Below, in pieces: positions 1-9,800 of a stretch of 64,000 bases of DNA. The DNA is from Polyangiaceae bacterium (GTDB taxonomy: Bacteria > Myxococcota_A > Polyangia > Polyangiales > Polyangiaceae). The first letter of the stretch is position 1; every line of letters starts with the position of its first letter. The notes beneath the pieces were generated by a model. The model made no database searches. It was not told where the DNA came from and was given only the letters and a program-made list of their open reading frames with translations. Where the stretch lies: NCBI GenBank assembly GCA_015075635.1, contig JABTUA010000001.1, positions 1,426,001 to 1,490,000 on the forward strand, read 5' to 3'. The position numbers and the translations under genes are program-made.

Positions 1-2
1 CA

Positions 3-1493
3 CGGATCAAGGGGCAGGACGGCAGCCTTCTCGACCCGACCGGATTCGCCGTGTCCACCGGCGCCGGCAAGCAGCTCGCGCCGGCCGTAGCCTCCGACGG
101 CAAGGACTATTTCGTGGTGTGGGAGAGCGGTACGAGCGGCATCCGCGGCACGCGCGTTCGCGCCTCGGACGGCGCCGTGCTCGACGGGACGCCTGCCTCC
201 GACGGGAAGCAGGTCCACTACTCCTCCGGCAACGTCGCGCGGACGGAGCCGGCGATCGCCTCCGACGGCGTGGGCTATCTGGTGGCGTACCTCGAGCAGG
301 TCTCCGGGGGTGGCAAGGCGCTCAGCGCGGTGCGCTATGCCGCCGACGGCACGCTCCAGAGCAACGTGAGCGGCTACCAGATCTCCATCGGCAGCGCGAG
401 CAACGATCGCTCGGGGCCGGCGGTCAGCGCGGACCGGGTCGCGAACGCTTCGCAGCGGACCTATCTCATCGCCTGGCAAGAGCTCTCCGCCGGCAAGTGG
501 AAGCTCCGTCATGCGCGAGTGCGCGCCGCGCTCGGCAGCAGCATCGACCCATCGGGGAAGGACGTGGCCGACGTCGATGACAAGGCGCGGGTGCAGGCCG
601 CCAGCGACGGCGCCAACTTCCTGCTCGCGTGGGCTCAGAACGCGGGAGGCGCCCCGGCGCAGCGCAACGTCTTTGGCATGCGCGTCGAGCCAGCCAACGG
701 CACGCTGCTCGACCCCGCGCCGATCGCCATCGCCACGAGCTCGCTCGACGACTTCACACCGAGCGCCGCCTTCGACGGCAAGCACTACTATACGCTCTGG
801 TCCGCTCAGGCCGCCGGGGTGAGCGCGGTGGTCGGGATGCGCCTCGGCTCAGACGGGAAGCTACTGGATGGCCCGGCGAGCAACGGCGGCTTCCAGGTCT
901 CCGACGCCCTCACCTCGAGCGTGCGCGCTGCGGCCAGCGCTGCGGGCCGAGTGCTCGTGGTGTACCCGCGAAGCATCTCCGCGCAGGGCTCGACGGCGTC
1001 GCGGGTCCGTGCGCGTTTCGTACAGGACAGCCCGGAAGAGCTCGACGCGGGCATCTCCTGGGACGGCCCTTGGTGGGTGCCGGACGCCGCCGACGCGAGC
1101 ACCGACGGCGCGCCCGCCGACGCACCCGCCGAGGTCGCCGCCGAGACCAGCATCGACGCCGGGCCCGACGGTGCGGGAGGCGGAGCTGGGAGCGCAGGAG
1201 CGCCAGCGGGCGGAGGGGCCGCGGGCTCGGGCAGCTCGGGCGGAAGCGCGGGCGGCGCGGGCAGCGGCCCGAGCGCTGGCGGCGGTGCCGCGGGCACGAG
1301 CGCTGGAGGCCACGCGGGCCAGACCGCCGCCGCGTCGGGTGACGACTCGGGCTGCGGCTGCCGAGTCCCCGCGCACGGTGGCGCGCGCGCCAGCACGGTA
1401 CTCGGGCTGCTATTCGCGCTGGGCGCGCTCAGTCGTCGAAGGGGTCGACCGCCGCTTCCACGTGCACGAGCTGGCGCGAGCCGAGCTCGGTGA
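3..1493 (+). CDS. MYXO-CTERM repeat-containing surface protein, 5' end missing
   Basis: The frame is open to the left edge, so the true start lies outside the window; 496 codons are visible. The body is built from recurring units of the form SDGKxYxVxW followed by a Gly-Arg-Val strand, spaced roughly 45-60 residues, which suggests a beta-propeller or similar secreted repeat fold. After about residue 370 comes a long Gly/Ala/Ser-rich linker, then a Cys pair (CGC), a hydrophobic segment (STVLGLLFALGAL) and an Arg cluster (SRRRGR). That order is the MYXO-CTERM sorting signal used for surface anchoring in myxobacteria. About 19 residues follow the Arg cluster, which is longer than usual, and that tail lies over what looks like the end of a minus-strand gene. 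No enzymatic motif was recognised; substrate or ligand unknown. Confidence 0.75.
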   Translation, partial: RIKGQDGSLLDPTGFAVSTGAGKQLAPAVASDGKDYFVVWESGTSGIRGTRVRASDGAVLDGTPASDGKQVHYSSGNVARTEPAIASDGVGYLVAYLEQVSGGGKALSAVRYAADGTLQSNVSGYQISIGSASNDRSGPAVSADRVANASQRTYLIAWQELSAGKWKLRHARVRAALGSSIDPSGKDVADVDDKARVQAASDGANFLLAWAQNAGGAPAQRNVFGMRVEPANGTLLDPAPIAIATSSLDDFTPSAAFDGKHYYTLWSAQAAGVSAVVGMRLGSDGKLLDGPASNGGFQVSDALTSSVRAAASAAGRVLVVYPRSISAQGSTASRVRARFVQDSPEELDAGISWDGPWWVPDAADASTDGAPADAPAEVAAETSIDAGPDGAGGGAGSAGAPAGGGAAGSGSSGGSAGGAGSGPSAGGGAAGTSAGGHAGQTAAASGDDSGCGCRVPAHGGARASTVLGLLFALGALSRRRGRPPLPRARAGASRAR

Positions 1494-1704
1494 CTTCGCC
1501 ACCTTGATGCCGAGCTTCGAGAGCTCGCCGGGTTGGGTGCCAAGGCGCAAGGTTCCAGCAGGTGACATGACGCGGAGCGCCCGCGCTTCCACACACCCCA
1601 ATGCACACCCACCCTTCGAAACGGGAGGGAACGCCCAGGCACGCGTGGTCACGTAACCTTGCGGATTTGTAACGGGTCGACACGGCCCGTCACCCTCTTC
1701 GGCT

Positions 1705-1750
1705 CCTTGCCAAGGTGGACGTCGAGGGTTCAAATCCCTTCTCCCGCTCC
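1705..1750 (+). other. 3' half of a tRNA-Gly(GCC) gene, likely attachment-site scar
   Basis: The stretch starts with the anticodon loop region CCTTGCCAAGG (anticodon GCC). A T-arm follows with stem GAGGG/CCCTT around TTCAAAT, then the 3' acceptor strand CTCCCGC, discriminator T and CC. The 5' acceptor strand, D-arm and the outer part of the 5' anticodon stem are absent: the bases before CCTTGCC do not pair with GGTGG, and no GCGGGAG lies upstream. A break in the anticodon region with the 3' end kept is what tyrosine recombinases leave at the distal end of an element integrated in a tRNA gene. If so, the intact tRNA-Gly and the element lie to the left, outside the window. CCA is not encoded (CCG). 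Confidence 0.7.
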
Positions 1751-1770
1751 GAAAATCTGAGTGCGAATTC

Positions 1771-1805
1771 CGCCGGTTGAGCCCTGAAGCTCAGCCGGCG
1801 TTTTT
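1771..1805 (+). terminator. Intrinsic terminator downstream of the tRNA-Gly fragment
   Basis: An 11-bp stem, CGCCGGTTGAG paired with CTCAGCCGGCG (one G-T wobble), has an 8-nt loop and is followed by TTTTT. It stands 20 nt after the tRNA 3' end and was probably the original tRNA-Gly terminator. The stop codon of the minus-strand nuclease pseudogene lies inside its 3' arm. Confidence 0.8.
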
Positions 1806-3327
1806 CGTTTTGCCTCCCATGCGCACCCCGGTGCACACCCCGGCCATCGGGCCCTTCGGTTCCGCTTCGTGGATCTGCCGGGCAGGCGCGGCCGCGAGCC
1901 CGCGCAGCCTCTCCACGATCTTCACCAACCCCCAAGTGTCGAGCTCACAGTACGCGAGTAGCGCCGACCTGAGCTTTAGTCGCTCCGCTTGGGACAAATC
2001 CGCGCCAGCGAACATCAGCCGCTCGAGCTCCGCCGTCGCGACGCCGCCATCCTGGATCTCGAGCTGGGCGTGGTTCAGCTCGGGCACCAGCGCCGGGAGC
2101 ACGCGCTTCAGGCCGAATCGGCCGCCGAAATCGGGGTGGTAGACGTGGTTGCGAACGATGGGGAGCAGGTCGCGCATGCGCCCCGCGATGTCTGCCAGAG
2201 GCGAGGCGAGATGCGGTAGGGCATCGGCGAGCTCGCGAATGCGCTCGAGCTCGGAAGCTGGCGTTGTAGGCCACGATGGTGTTGGCGCTTCGCACAGCGT
2301 GGATGAGCGCTCGAGCAAGAGCCTCGCGCGGATCGTCGGGCCCATCGGCGAGCCACTCGTGATGGTCGAAGCCGCCGAGCCTATTCTCGATGTGGCAGGA
2401 GAACTGCACAGGTAGCGAGTCGTACGGACTACATCCCTGCCAGACCGGAATGGGCAGGGACACCGTCTCGAAGTCGAGATAGGCGAGCGGACCTTCCAGT
2501 TGAGCCAAGGCGTCGCAGAGACCGGGCTCGACCACGATCTCTCCGCTCTGCACCGCACGGCGTTGCCGATCGGCGATGTCGCTCAGCTCGACGTCGTCAG
2601 GGAGATCGTGGATGGACTCGTAGCCGTCCTCGAGGAGCTGCTCGACCCGCTTGCGTCCGATCTTGTAGAGCGTGCCCACGTGGTCCTTCGGCGCTTCGGG
2701 CCAGCAGCGGGGCACGAACGGGCAGTCGTAGGGGTCGTTGCAGTGATCGCCGATGTCGACGTCGGGCAGCGGGCCCTCGAGCATCCGGAGCTGGCGCCGG
2801 ACCTCGCGCGGGATCTTGGGTAGCTCGGCTTCGACCTGCTCGGTCACGTCGGCGCGCGTGAACAGGTTCGCCAGGTTCGGGTGACGGCACTGGGTGTTCA
2901 GGTGCATGACCTCGGTGCGCGCGACGTCGAGCCCCGCCTTGCGAACCACGTGGGTCTGGATGGCGGCGTCGGGGATGTGGGCGGGCTTCACGCTCGTGGT
3001 GCTCTTGACCTCGGTGACGGTCCAGCCGCGCCTCGACCAATGGAGGATGTCCACGGCGACGAAGACGCCGTCCGCGTTGAACGACGCCTCGTAGATGACC
3101 TTGGCTCCGTGCTCGAGGGCCTTGCGGGTGTCGGCGAGCCGTTGCTTCACCTCGTAGTACGGCAGATCGATGAGCACGCCGCCCGGGATGTAGCCGCGCG
3201 CGACCTCGCCCACGTCCGAGCCGTGGTCGAAGACCACCTGCAGCGACGCATCGACCTGAAGCTCGGGCGCGGGTCCACCACAAGCGACGGTGGCACTGGA
3301 GCCCGGCGGTGAATCTCGAAGCTGCAC
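1791..3327 (-). pseudogene. DUF2779-type nuclease gene broken by frameshifts
   Basis: The reconstructed product is about 511 residues. It has an N-terminal GLQCHRRLWW motif, a PD-(D/E)XK-like core (VDIL...TEVKSTT), a cysteine patch (CNDPYDCPFVPRC) and a C-terminal RNase H/exonuclease-like half (AYLDFETVSLPIPVW, then TIVAYNASFELERI). This order fits the DUF2779 family of Cas4-like plus DEDD-like proteins. The frame is broken near 3318 (one base short), between about 3262 and 3274 (one extra) and at 2253-2254 (an extra G between NASF and ELERIREL). GTG 3327 follows AGAGG at good spacing, which gives MQL running into SRFTAGLQC once the first shift is repaired. Neighbouring genes are intact, so decay is more likely than poor sequence, but assembly error cannot be excluded. 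Confidence 0.7.
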
Positions 3328-3500
3328 GGCGGCCTCTGCTGAATGACCTCAAGCTACGCCGGCGACGGGCAAGGACAACCCGAGCTGGGACGAATAATGT
3401 CATCCCGCGCGGCAGCGCTGCGCCAACCTTCGTCGCACCCCGAGCGCATCATGCCATTGGCGCCCGACCCCGCGCGCCCTAGCCTCGCGTTCCCCTCGAC

Positions 3501-6500
3501 ATGTTCCACCTCCACCGCAGCAATCGCCTCGAGCGCCTCGTCGCGTCGCTCGGCGATCTGCTCGCGGAGCCCATCGGTGGGCCACTCTCGCCCGAGGCTG
3601 TCGTCGTGCAGGGCAGGGGGATGTCCATCTGGCTCGGCGGCGAGCTGGCGAAGCGCTTCGGAGTGTGGGCCGCGCCCATGCTGTACCCGCGCGAGCTGGT
3701 GGAGAAGCTCGTCGGCGAGGTGCTCGGCGACGACGCCTTGGGCGATCCCCCACTCTCGGAAGACTTACTCGCTTGGGGGGTTCAGGCCGTGCTTCCCGAG
3801 TTGGTGGCGCAAGCCGAGTTTTCGGCGCTGAAGCGCTACGCCGTCGGCGACGCGCACGGGGTTCGGATGGCGCAGCTCGCGACGCGCATCGCCACCGTCT
3901 TCGATCAGTACCTGACCTACCGGCCCGACTGGATCCGCGCCTGGGAGGCCGGCGACGTCAGCGGCGTTCCGGAGGGCGACCGCTGGCAACCCCTGCTCTG
4001 GAAGCACGTCTCCGCGCGCCTGAACCGCCCCCACCTGGGCCTGGCCAGCGAGCGGGTCATCGACGCACTGGTGAAGGGCGCGAGCCCCGAGGGACTGCCG
4101 CCGCGCGTACTGCTCTTCGGCGTCTCGACCTTGCCCCCGCTCTACGTGCGGGTGCTCGCCGCGCTCTCGCGCCACGTGGACGTTCATCTGTTTCTGTTCT
4201 CGCCGGCGCCGGGGTTCTGGCCCTGTAAGCTGCGAGAGTCGGAGCGCGCGGGCAGACGGGCCGAGCTCGACGTGGACAACGCCTTGCTCGCGTCGCTAGG
4301 CCTGCTGGGCGCCGACTTCGACCGCGTGCTCGAGACGGAGCTCGGCCGGGTGGGCGTCGCGGCGGTGCCGCACGACCTGCATGAGACGCCCCCCGGAAGC
4401 TCGCTGCTCGCCGCGCTCCAGGCCGATCTCCACGCCGTCGCGCCGGCGAGCTCGCCGAAGCTCGCGCTCGGCTCCGAGCCCGCGATCTCGTTCCACTCCT
4501 GCCACGGACCGATGCGCGAGGTCGAGGTGCTCCACGACCAGCTGCTCGAGCTGCTGACGCGGAAGGAAGACCGTGTGGCTCCCGAGGACGTCGTGGTGCT
4601 CGTCCCGGATCTGCCGACCTACGCGCCGTTGATCGAGGCCGTGTTCTCGCGCGACCTCGGCAATCCGGACTTCATCCCGTACCACGTGGCCGATCGCTCC
4701 GACCGACAGGGCTCGCCGGTGCTCGACGCCCTCCTGCGCGTGATGGGCATGGTGCGCGGGCGGGTCACGGCCTCCGACGTGTTCGACCTGCTCGTGCTCG
4801 GCCCCGTGCAGCACCGCTTCGGTCTGGACACCGCGGGGCTCGAGACTCTCCGAGGCTGGGTCGGCGCGAGCGGCGTGCGCTGGGGCATCGACCGTGCTCA
4901 TCGCGGGCAGCTCGGCGTGCCCGAGGACGAGGCGAACACCTGGCGCTTCGGCCTGCGGCGCTTGATGCTCGGCTATGCGATGCCCGGCCGCGCGCAAGCG
5001 CTGTTCGAAGGCGTGCTGCCCTTTGACGACGTGGAGGGCAAGGAAGCGCAGCTGCTCGGCACACTGGCGTGGTTCACGCGCACGCTGTTTCGCTGGTTGC
5101 ACGAGCTCGAACGGCCACGTTCGCCGGCGGAGTGGGCCGGTAGCCTGGTGGAGCTCGGCGCCGCGCTCTTCTCGGAGAGCCGTGACAGCGCGCGGCAGAT
5201 GGCGCGCGTCAGCCAGGCGCTCGAGCGCGCGGTCAGCGATGCGGCCGCCGCGGGCTTCGAAGGTAGCGTGGACGTCCAGGTGCTGCGTGAGCTGCTCGAA
5301 GAAGCGGCAGATTCCGCGGGGGCGGACCGGGGGTTCCTGTCCGGCGGCGTGACCTTCTGCGCGATGGTGCCGATGCGCAGCATCCCGTTCTCCGTCGTGT
5401 GCCTGCTCGGCATGAACGACGGGGACTTCCCCCGTTCGCCGCGCCCCGTCGAGCTCGACCTGATTCGCAACGGCAAGCTGCTGCGGCGCCCCGGTGACCG
5501 CTCGCCGCGCGACGACGACCGTTACTTGTTCTTGGAGACCGTGTGCGCGGCACGCGAGCGGCTCGTCATCACCTACACCGGCCAGAGCGTGCGCGACAAT
5601 CGGCCACGCCCGCCTTCCGTGTGCGTCTCCGAGCTGCTCGACTACCTCGCGGCGCGCGTGGACCTTCCGACGAAGGCTGGCGCGGAGGGAGACGACCCGA
5701 GCGCCCGCGCCCGCGAGGCGTTCGTGGTGACGCACCCGCTCCAGGGCTTCAGCCCGCGCTACTTCGACGGCTCCGATCCGCGGCTGTTCAGCCACTCGAT
5801 CGCGTACGCGTCCGCCGCTCGGTCGTCCGTGCAGGGGCGGCAAGCCACGAAGCTGTTCATGGAAGGCAGCCTCGGGCCCGCGGACGTTGTCGAGCTCCGC
5901 CTCGACGAGCTGGTGAAGTTCTTCAAGTCGCCGCCCGCCTACTTCCTCAACCGCCGGCTCGGCCTGTATCTCAGGCAGGAAGACGGCGGCATGTCCGACC
6001 GGGAGCCGCTGGAGCTCGACCAGCTCGACAACTGGAAGCTCGGCACGGCTCTCCTGGGCTGCCTGCTCGACGGCCGCCCGCTGGACGAGGCCGAGATCCT
6101 GCTGCGCGCGCAGGGCGAGCTGCCCCTCGGACATCCGGGGAGGCTCGAGCTGGAGAAGCTGCTCGCCGCCTGCGAGGCGATCGCCGAGCGCGCTCGGGCC
6201 GAGCGGCGGGGCCCCAGCCTCGAGCCGCTCGAGGTGCGAGTGGAGCTCGAAGATGGCACGCGGGTGACGGGAGCGATCGGGGATCGCTGGGCCGGCGGGG
6301 TCGTGAAGCACACCTATTCGAGGCTTGCGCCCAAGTACGTGCTGGAGGCGTGGATCCGCCACCTGGCGCTGTGCTCGGGCTCCGACAACGGCGCACGGAC
6401 GGTGTGGATCGGGCGAGGCAAGGGCGCGGACGCGAACGCCGTCGAGTGGGGCCCGCTGTCGGCGCAGCAAGCGGCCCGCGAGCTGGGCGCGCTGGTGCAG

Positions 6501-6854
6501 CTCTATCGCCGAGGGCTCGAACGGCCGTTGCCGTTCATGCCGGAGACCAGCCGCGATTACTTCGACGCGGTCGCGCAAGGCAAGAACGGCGAGGCGGCGG
6601 CGGTCAAGGCTTACGACGAGGGGGACCTCTGCGAGACCGCGTTCGATCCGCACCCGACGCGCGCCTTCAGCGGGATGCTGCCGCCGTTCGATCCCGCGTT
6701 CGAGGTCGGCGAGAAGGAGCTCGAGCACACCGAGTTCCACCAGGTGGCGGCGGCGGTGTACGGCCCGCTCGATGGTGCGAAGGCGACGGCCCAGGCAGCG
6801 AAGGCGCCGGCGAAGGCGACGAAGCCGTCGAAGGGCGGGAAGAAGAAGCCATGA
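3501..6854 (+). CDS. recC: RecC, exonuclease V gamma subunit
   Basis: The 1117-residue protein begins MFHLHRSNRLERL and has the RecC hallmarks: an early GRGMSIWLGGELAKRFGVWA segment, a central CLLGMNDGDFPRS motif (about residue 634) and a C-terminal inactive nuclease-like fold. RecC holds the RecBCD complex together, splits the DNA strands and scans for Chi during double-strand-break repair and degradation of foreign linear DNA. It is the first gene of a recC-recB-recD operon; its stop overlaps the recB start by 4 nt (ATGA). The last 25 residues form an Ala/Lys-rich tail not needed by the family. The ATG start is preceded by no strong Shine-Dalgarno sequence. Family assignment is firm; the exact Chi sequence cannot be read from the protein. 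Confidence 0.93.
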   Translation: MFHLHRSNRLERLVASLGDLLAEPIGGPLSPEAVVVQGRGMSIWLGGELAKRFGVWAAPMLYPRELVEKLVGEVLGDDALGDPPLSEDLLAWGVQAVLPELVAQAEFSALKRYAVGDAHGVRMAQLATRIATVFDQYLTYRPDWIRAWEAGDVSGVPEGDRWQPLLWKHVSARLNRPHLGLASERVIDALVKGASPEGLPPRVLLFGVSTLPPLYVRVLAALSRHVDVHLFLFSPAPGFWPCKLRESERAGRRAELDVDNALLASLGLLGADFDRVLETELGRVGVAAVPHDLHETPPGSSLLAALQADLHAVAPASSPKLALGSEPAISFHSCHGPMREVEVLHDQLLELLTRKEDRVAPEDVVVLVPDLPTYAPLIEAVFSRDLGNPDFIPYHVADRSDRQGSPVLDALLRVMGMVRGRVTASDVFDLLVLGPVQHRFGLDTAGLETLRGWVGASGVRWGIDRAHRGQLGVPEDEANTWRFGLRRLMLGYAMPGRAQALFEGVLPFDDVEGKEAQLLGTLAWFTRTLFRWLHELERPRSPAEWAGSLVELGAALFSESRDSARQMARVSQALERAVSDAAAAGFEGSVDVQVLRELLEEAADSAGADRGFLSGGVTFCAMVPMRSIPFSVVCLLGMNDGDFPRSPRPVELDLIRNGKLLRRPGDRSPRDDDRYLFLETVCAARERLVITYTGQSVRDNRPRPPSVCVSELLDYLAARVDLPTKAGAEGDDPSARAREAFVVTHPLQGFSPRYFDGSDPRLFSHSIAYASAARSSVQGRQATKLFMEGSLGPADVVELRLDELVKFFKSPPAYFLNRRLGLYLRQEDGGMSDREPLELDQLDNWKLGTALLGCLLDGRPLDEAEILLRAQGELPLGHPGRLELEKLLAACEAIAERARAERRGPSLEPLEVRVELEDGTRVTGAIGDRWAGGVVKHTYSRLAPKYVLEAWIRHLALCSGSDNGARTVWIGRGKGADANAVEWGPLSAQQAARELGALVQLYRRGLERPLPFMPETSRDYFDAVAQGKNGEAAAVKAYDEGDLCETAFDPHPTRAFSGMLPPFDPAFEVGEKELEHTEFHQVAAAVYGPLDGAKATAQAAKAPAKATKPSKGGKKKP

Positions 6855-9800
6855 CCGCTCCGGCGACCGTTCCGTTCGACGCGGTGGAGATCTTGCTCGA
6901 CAAGAAGAACCTCGTGGAGGCGAGCGCCGGAACCGGGAAGACGTACGCCATCACCACGCTGTTCGTGCGGCTCTTGCTGGAGTCGAAGCTCGACCCCTCC
7001 GAGATTTTGGTGGTCACCTTCACCGAAGCTGCGACGGCGGAGCTCAGGGACCGCGTGCGCGGGCGCATCGTCGAGGCGGAGGCGGCCTTCCGCGCCGCGC
7101 TCGGGGGAGAAATCCCGAAGGACGAAGCGTTCGCGAAGCTGGCGAAGCGCCGGGGCGCCGCGCTCGAGGAAGATCTGAAGCGCCTGCGGCGTGCCGTGGA
7201 GAACATCGACGAGGCGCCGATCTCCACCATCCACGGGTTCTGCCAGCGCGTGCTCCACGACAACGCCTTCGGAACCCGCGTGCCCTTCGGCGCGGAGCTG
7301 ATTCCGGATCTGAGCGAGCTCTACGACGACGTCTTGTACGACCTGTGGCAGCGTCGCGTCGCCCACGGTTCCCCGGGATTTGCGCGACAAGCTGCCGCGC
7401 TCGGCGTGGACATGGAGCGGCTGAGGCAGCTGCTCGAAGAGTCGCGGCGAAACCCCCGCGTGGCCGTGGTGCCGGCGGCGCTCGCGCCGGTCGAGCCCGC
7501 CGCGCTCCAGCGGGCGCTCGCCGAAGTCCGGCAGCAGCTCGCTCGCTTCGATGGGTTCGCCTACGTCGGCGAGCACTGCAAGGCGTCGGCCTTCGGCAAG
7601 GGCGACGCCATCCACGTCTTGCTCGAAGAGCTGCGCGCCTGCGTGGCCTGCGACGATCCGGACGAGCTGTACTTCCCCCCGGGCGCCGAGAAGTTGTTCC
7701 CTGCCCGTGTCGCCGGCAGCCTGTACGTGAAGTTCGCCGGCGATCCCGGCGCCGCCCACCCCTTCTTCGCCGCGTTCGAGCGCTTGGTCCGTCTCTCGTG
7801 GTTGCGAGTCCTCTCGCTCGAGCACGAGGTGTTGAGCGAGGCTCCGAAGGAATTGCTGCGGCGCAAGACTCAGCGCGGCGTGCTCGGGTTCGAAGACCTC
7901 CTGCTCAGGGTAGCCGACGCGCTCGAGGGCGAAGACGGTCCACGACTGGAGGAGGTGCTGCGCCAGCGCTTCAAGGCCGTCTTGATCGACGAGTTCCAGG
8001 ACACCGATCCCGTGCAGTTCGAGATCTTCGAACGCGTGTTCGGCGGCGGCTCGCACCCGCTGTTCTTGATCGGCGATCCCAAGCAGGCCATCTACGCGTT
8101 TCGCGGAGCGGACGTGTTCGCCTACCTCGCGGCCGCCAAGAACGCGCGCCGCTTCAGCATGGGGACGAGCTACCGCTCGGATCCGGGGCACGTCGGCGTG
8201 ATCAATCAGCTGTTCCAGCCGCCCGGGACCTTCCTGATCCCCGACATCGACTACTCGGACGTGGGCGCCAAGCCAGGCGCCACGAACGCCTTCGACGCGC
8301 CGCACGCCTCGGCCCGGGCCTCGGTCGAACTGCTGTTCGCGACGCGCACCGACGACACGAAGCCCGTCAACAAGTCCCTCGCGCGCCGCGCTGCCGCGCG
8401 CATCGTGGCGGCGGATATCGTGCGTCTGCTCGGCGGCGAGTCGACGATTGTTCGGTCGGGAGAGCCGGAGCGCATCGGCGCCGGCGACGTCGCGGTGCTC
8501 ACACGCACCAACGCGCAGTGCTCCATGGTGCAAGACGCGCTCCGGGCGCGCGGCATCGTGTCGGTGGTGATCAGCGACACCAGCGTGTTCGAGTCCGAGG
8601 AAGCCGCGGACGTTCAAGCCGTCCTGGGTGCCGTGCTCGATCCGATGAGCCGCTTCGACCTGAGGCGCGCCGTGGCCACCTCGCTCCTGGGCGTGACCGG
8701 CGACGAGATCGCGGCGCGCGAGTCCGATCCCGAGTGGTGGCAGATCTGGCTGACCCGTTTTCGCAAGTGGCACGAGCTGTGGGTGGAGCGCGGGTTCGTG
8801 CGCATGTTCCGCGCGCTCCTGACGGACACCGGCGCGGCAGCCAACCTGCTCGCGCTGGCCGGAGGTGAGCGTCGCCTCACGAACGTGCTGCACCTCTCGG
8901 AGCTCCTTCACCGGGTGGCGACGGAGCAGCACCTGGGCCCCGCGGCGCTCCTGGCCTGGCTCGGAGAGCAGCGCGGGGGCGAGGCCGCGGTGCCTGAGCG
9001 CGCCGAGATCCGCCTCGAGAGCGACGAGGCCGCGGTGAAGATCCTGACCGTTCACAAGGCCAAGGGCCTCGAGTTCCCGGTCGTGTATTGCCCGTTCCTG
9101 TGGGACTCCGTGGGCCGCAAGAAGATCAACGGACCGTTCCGCTTCCACGATCGAAGCGGCAGCGCGACGCTCGACATCGACGTGGATGCGCAGGCGCGCA
9201 GCGACAACTGGGAGTGGTCACGCTGGGAGAGCTTCGCGGAGGAGATGCGCGTGGCGTACGTGGCACTCACGCGCGCCAAGCACCGGACGACGATCGTGTG
9301 GGGTGGATTCAACCTCCTGGGTGAGTCGGCCGCGGCGTACCTGTTGCACCCGCCCGGGGCGCTCACCCCGCCCGAACTCCCGAACGCAGCGCGCCTGAGC
9401 CAGGCCGCCGACGCGGTCCTTCAGCGCGACCTGGGTCAGCTGGTGAGCCGTACCAAGGGCGCGCTCGCGCTCCGGTCCGTGCCGCTGAACGACGACGAAG
9501 ACCCGATCACGCAGGAGACCCCAGCGGGCGCTCCGCTCGAGGCGCGGCCCATCCCGAGCCGGATCCAGTCCTGGCAGCAGACGAGCAGCTTCTCCAACCT
9601 CATCAAGCGCGAGCTCGGCTGGCAGCTCGACGAGGAGGAGGGTCGGGACCGCGACGAGGAGGTGAGCGCGGCGGCGGCGGCCGAGGTTGCACCCACTCCC
9701 ATCGTGCCCGGCGAGCGCGCGCGCATCACACTCGACGGCTTCCCGCGTGGCCGGCGCACCGGAGATCTGTTCCACGACGTGTTCGAGCAGCTCGACTTCG

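Noticed and set aside
4296..6740. Long open frame on the minus strand opposite recC, with similar ones opposite recB, gltD, gltG and gltI.
   Set aside because: They are Arg/His/Leu/Glu-rich mirror frames that exist because GC-ending codons leave few stops on the other strand; none shows a domain or a ribosome-binding site.
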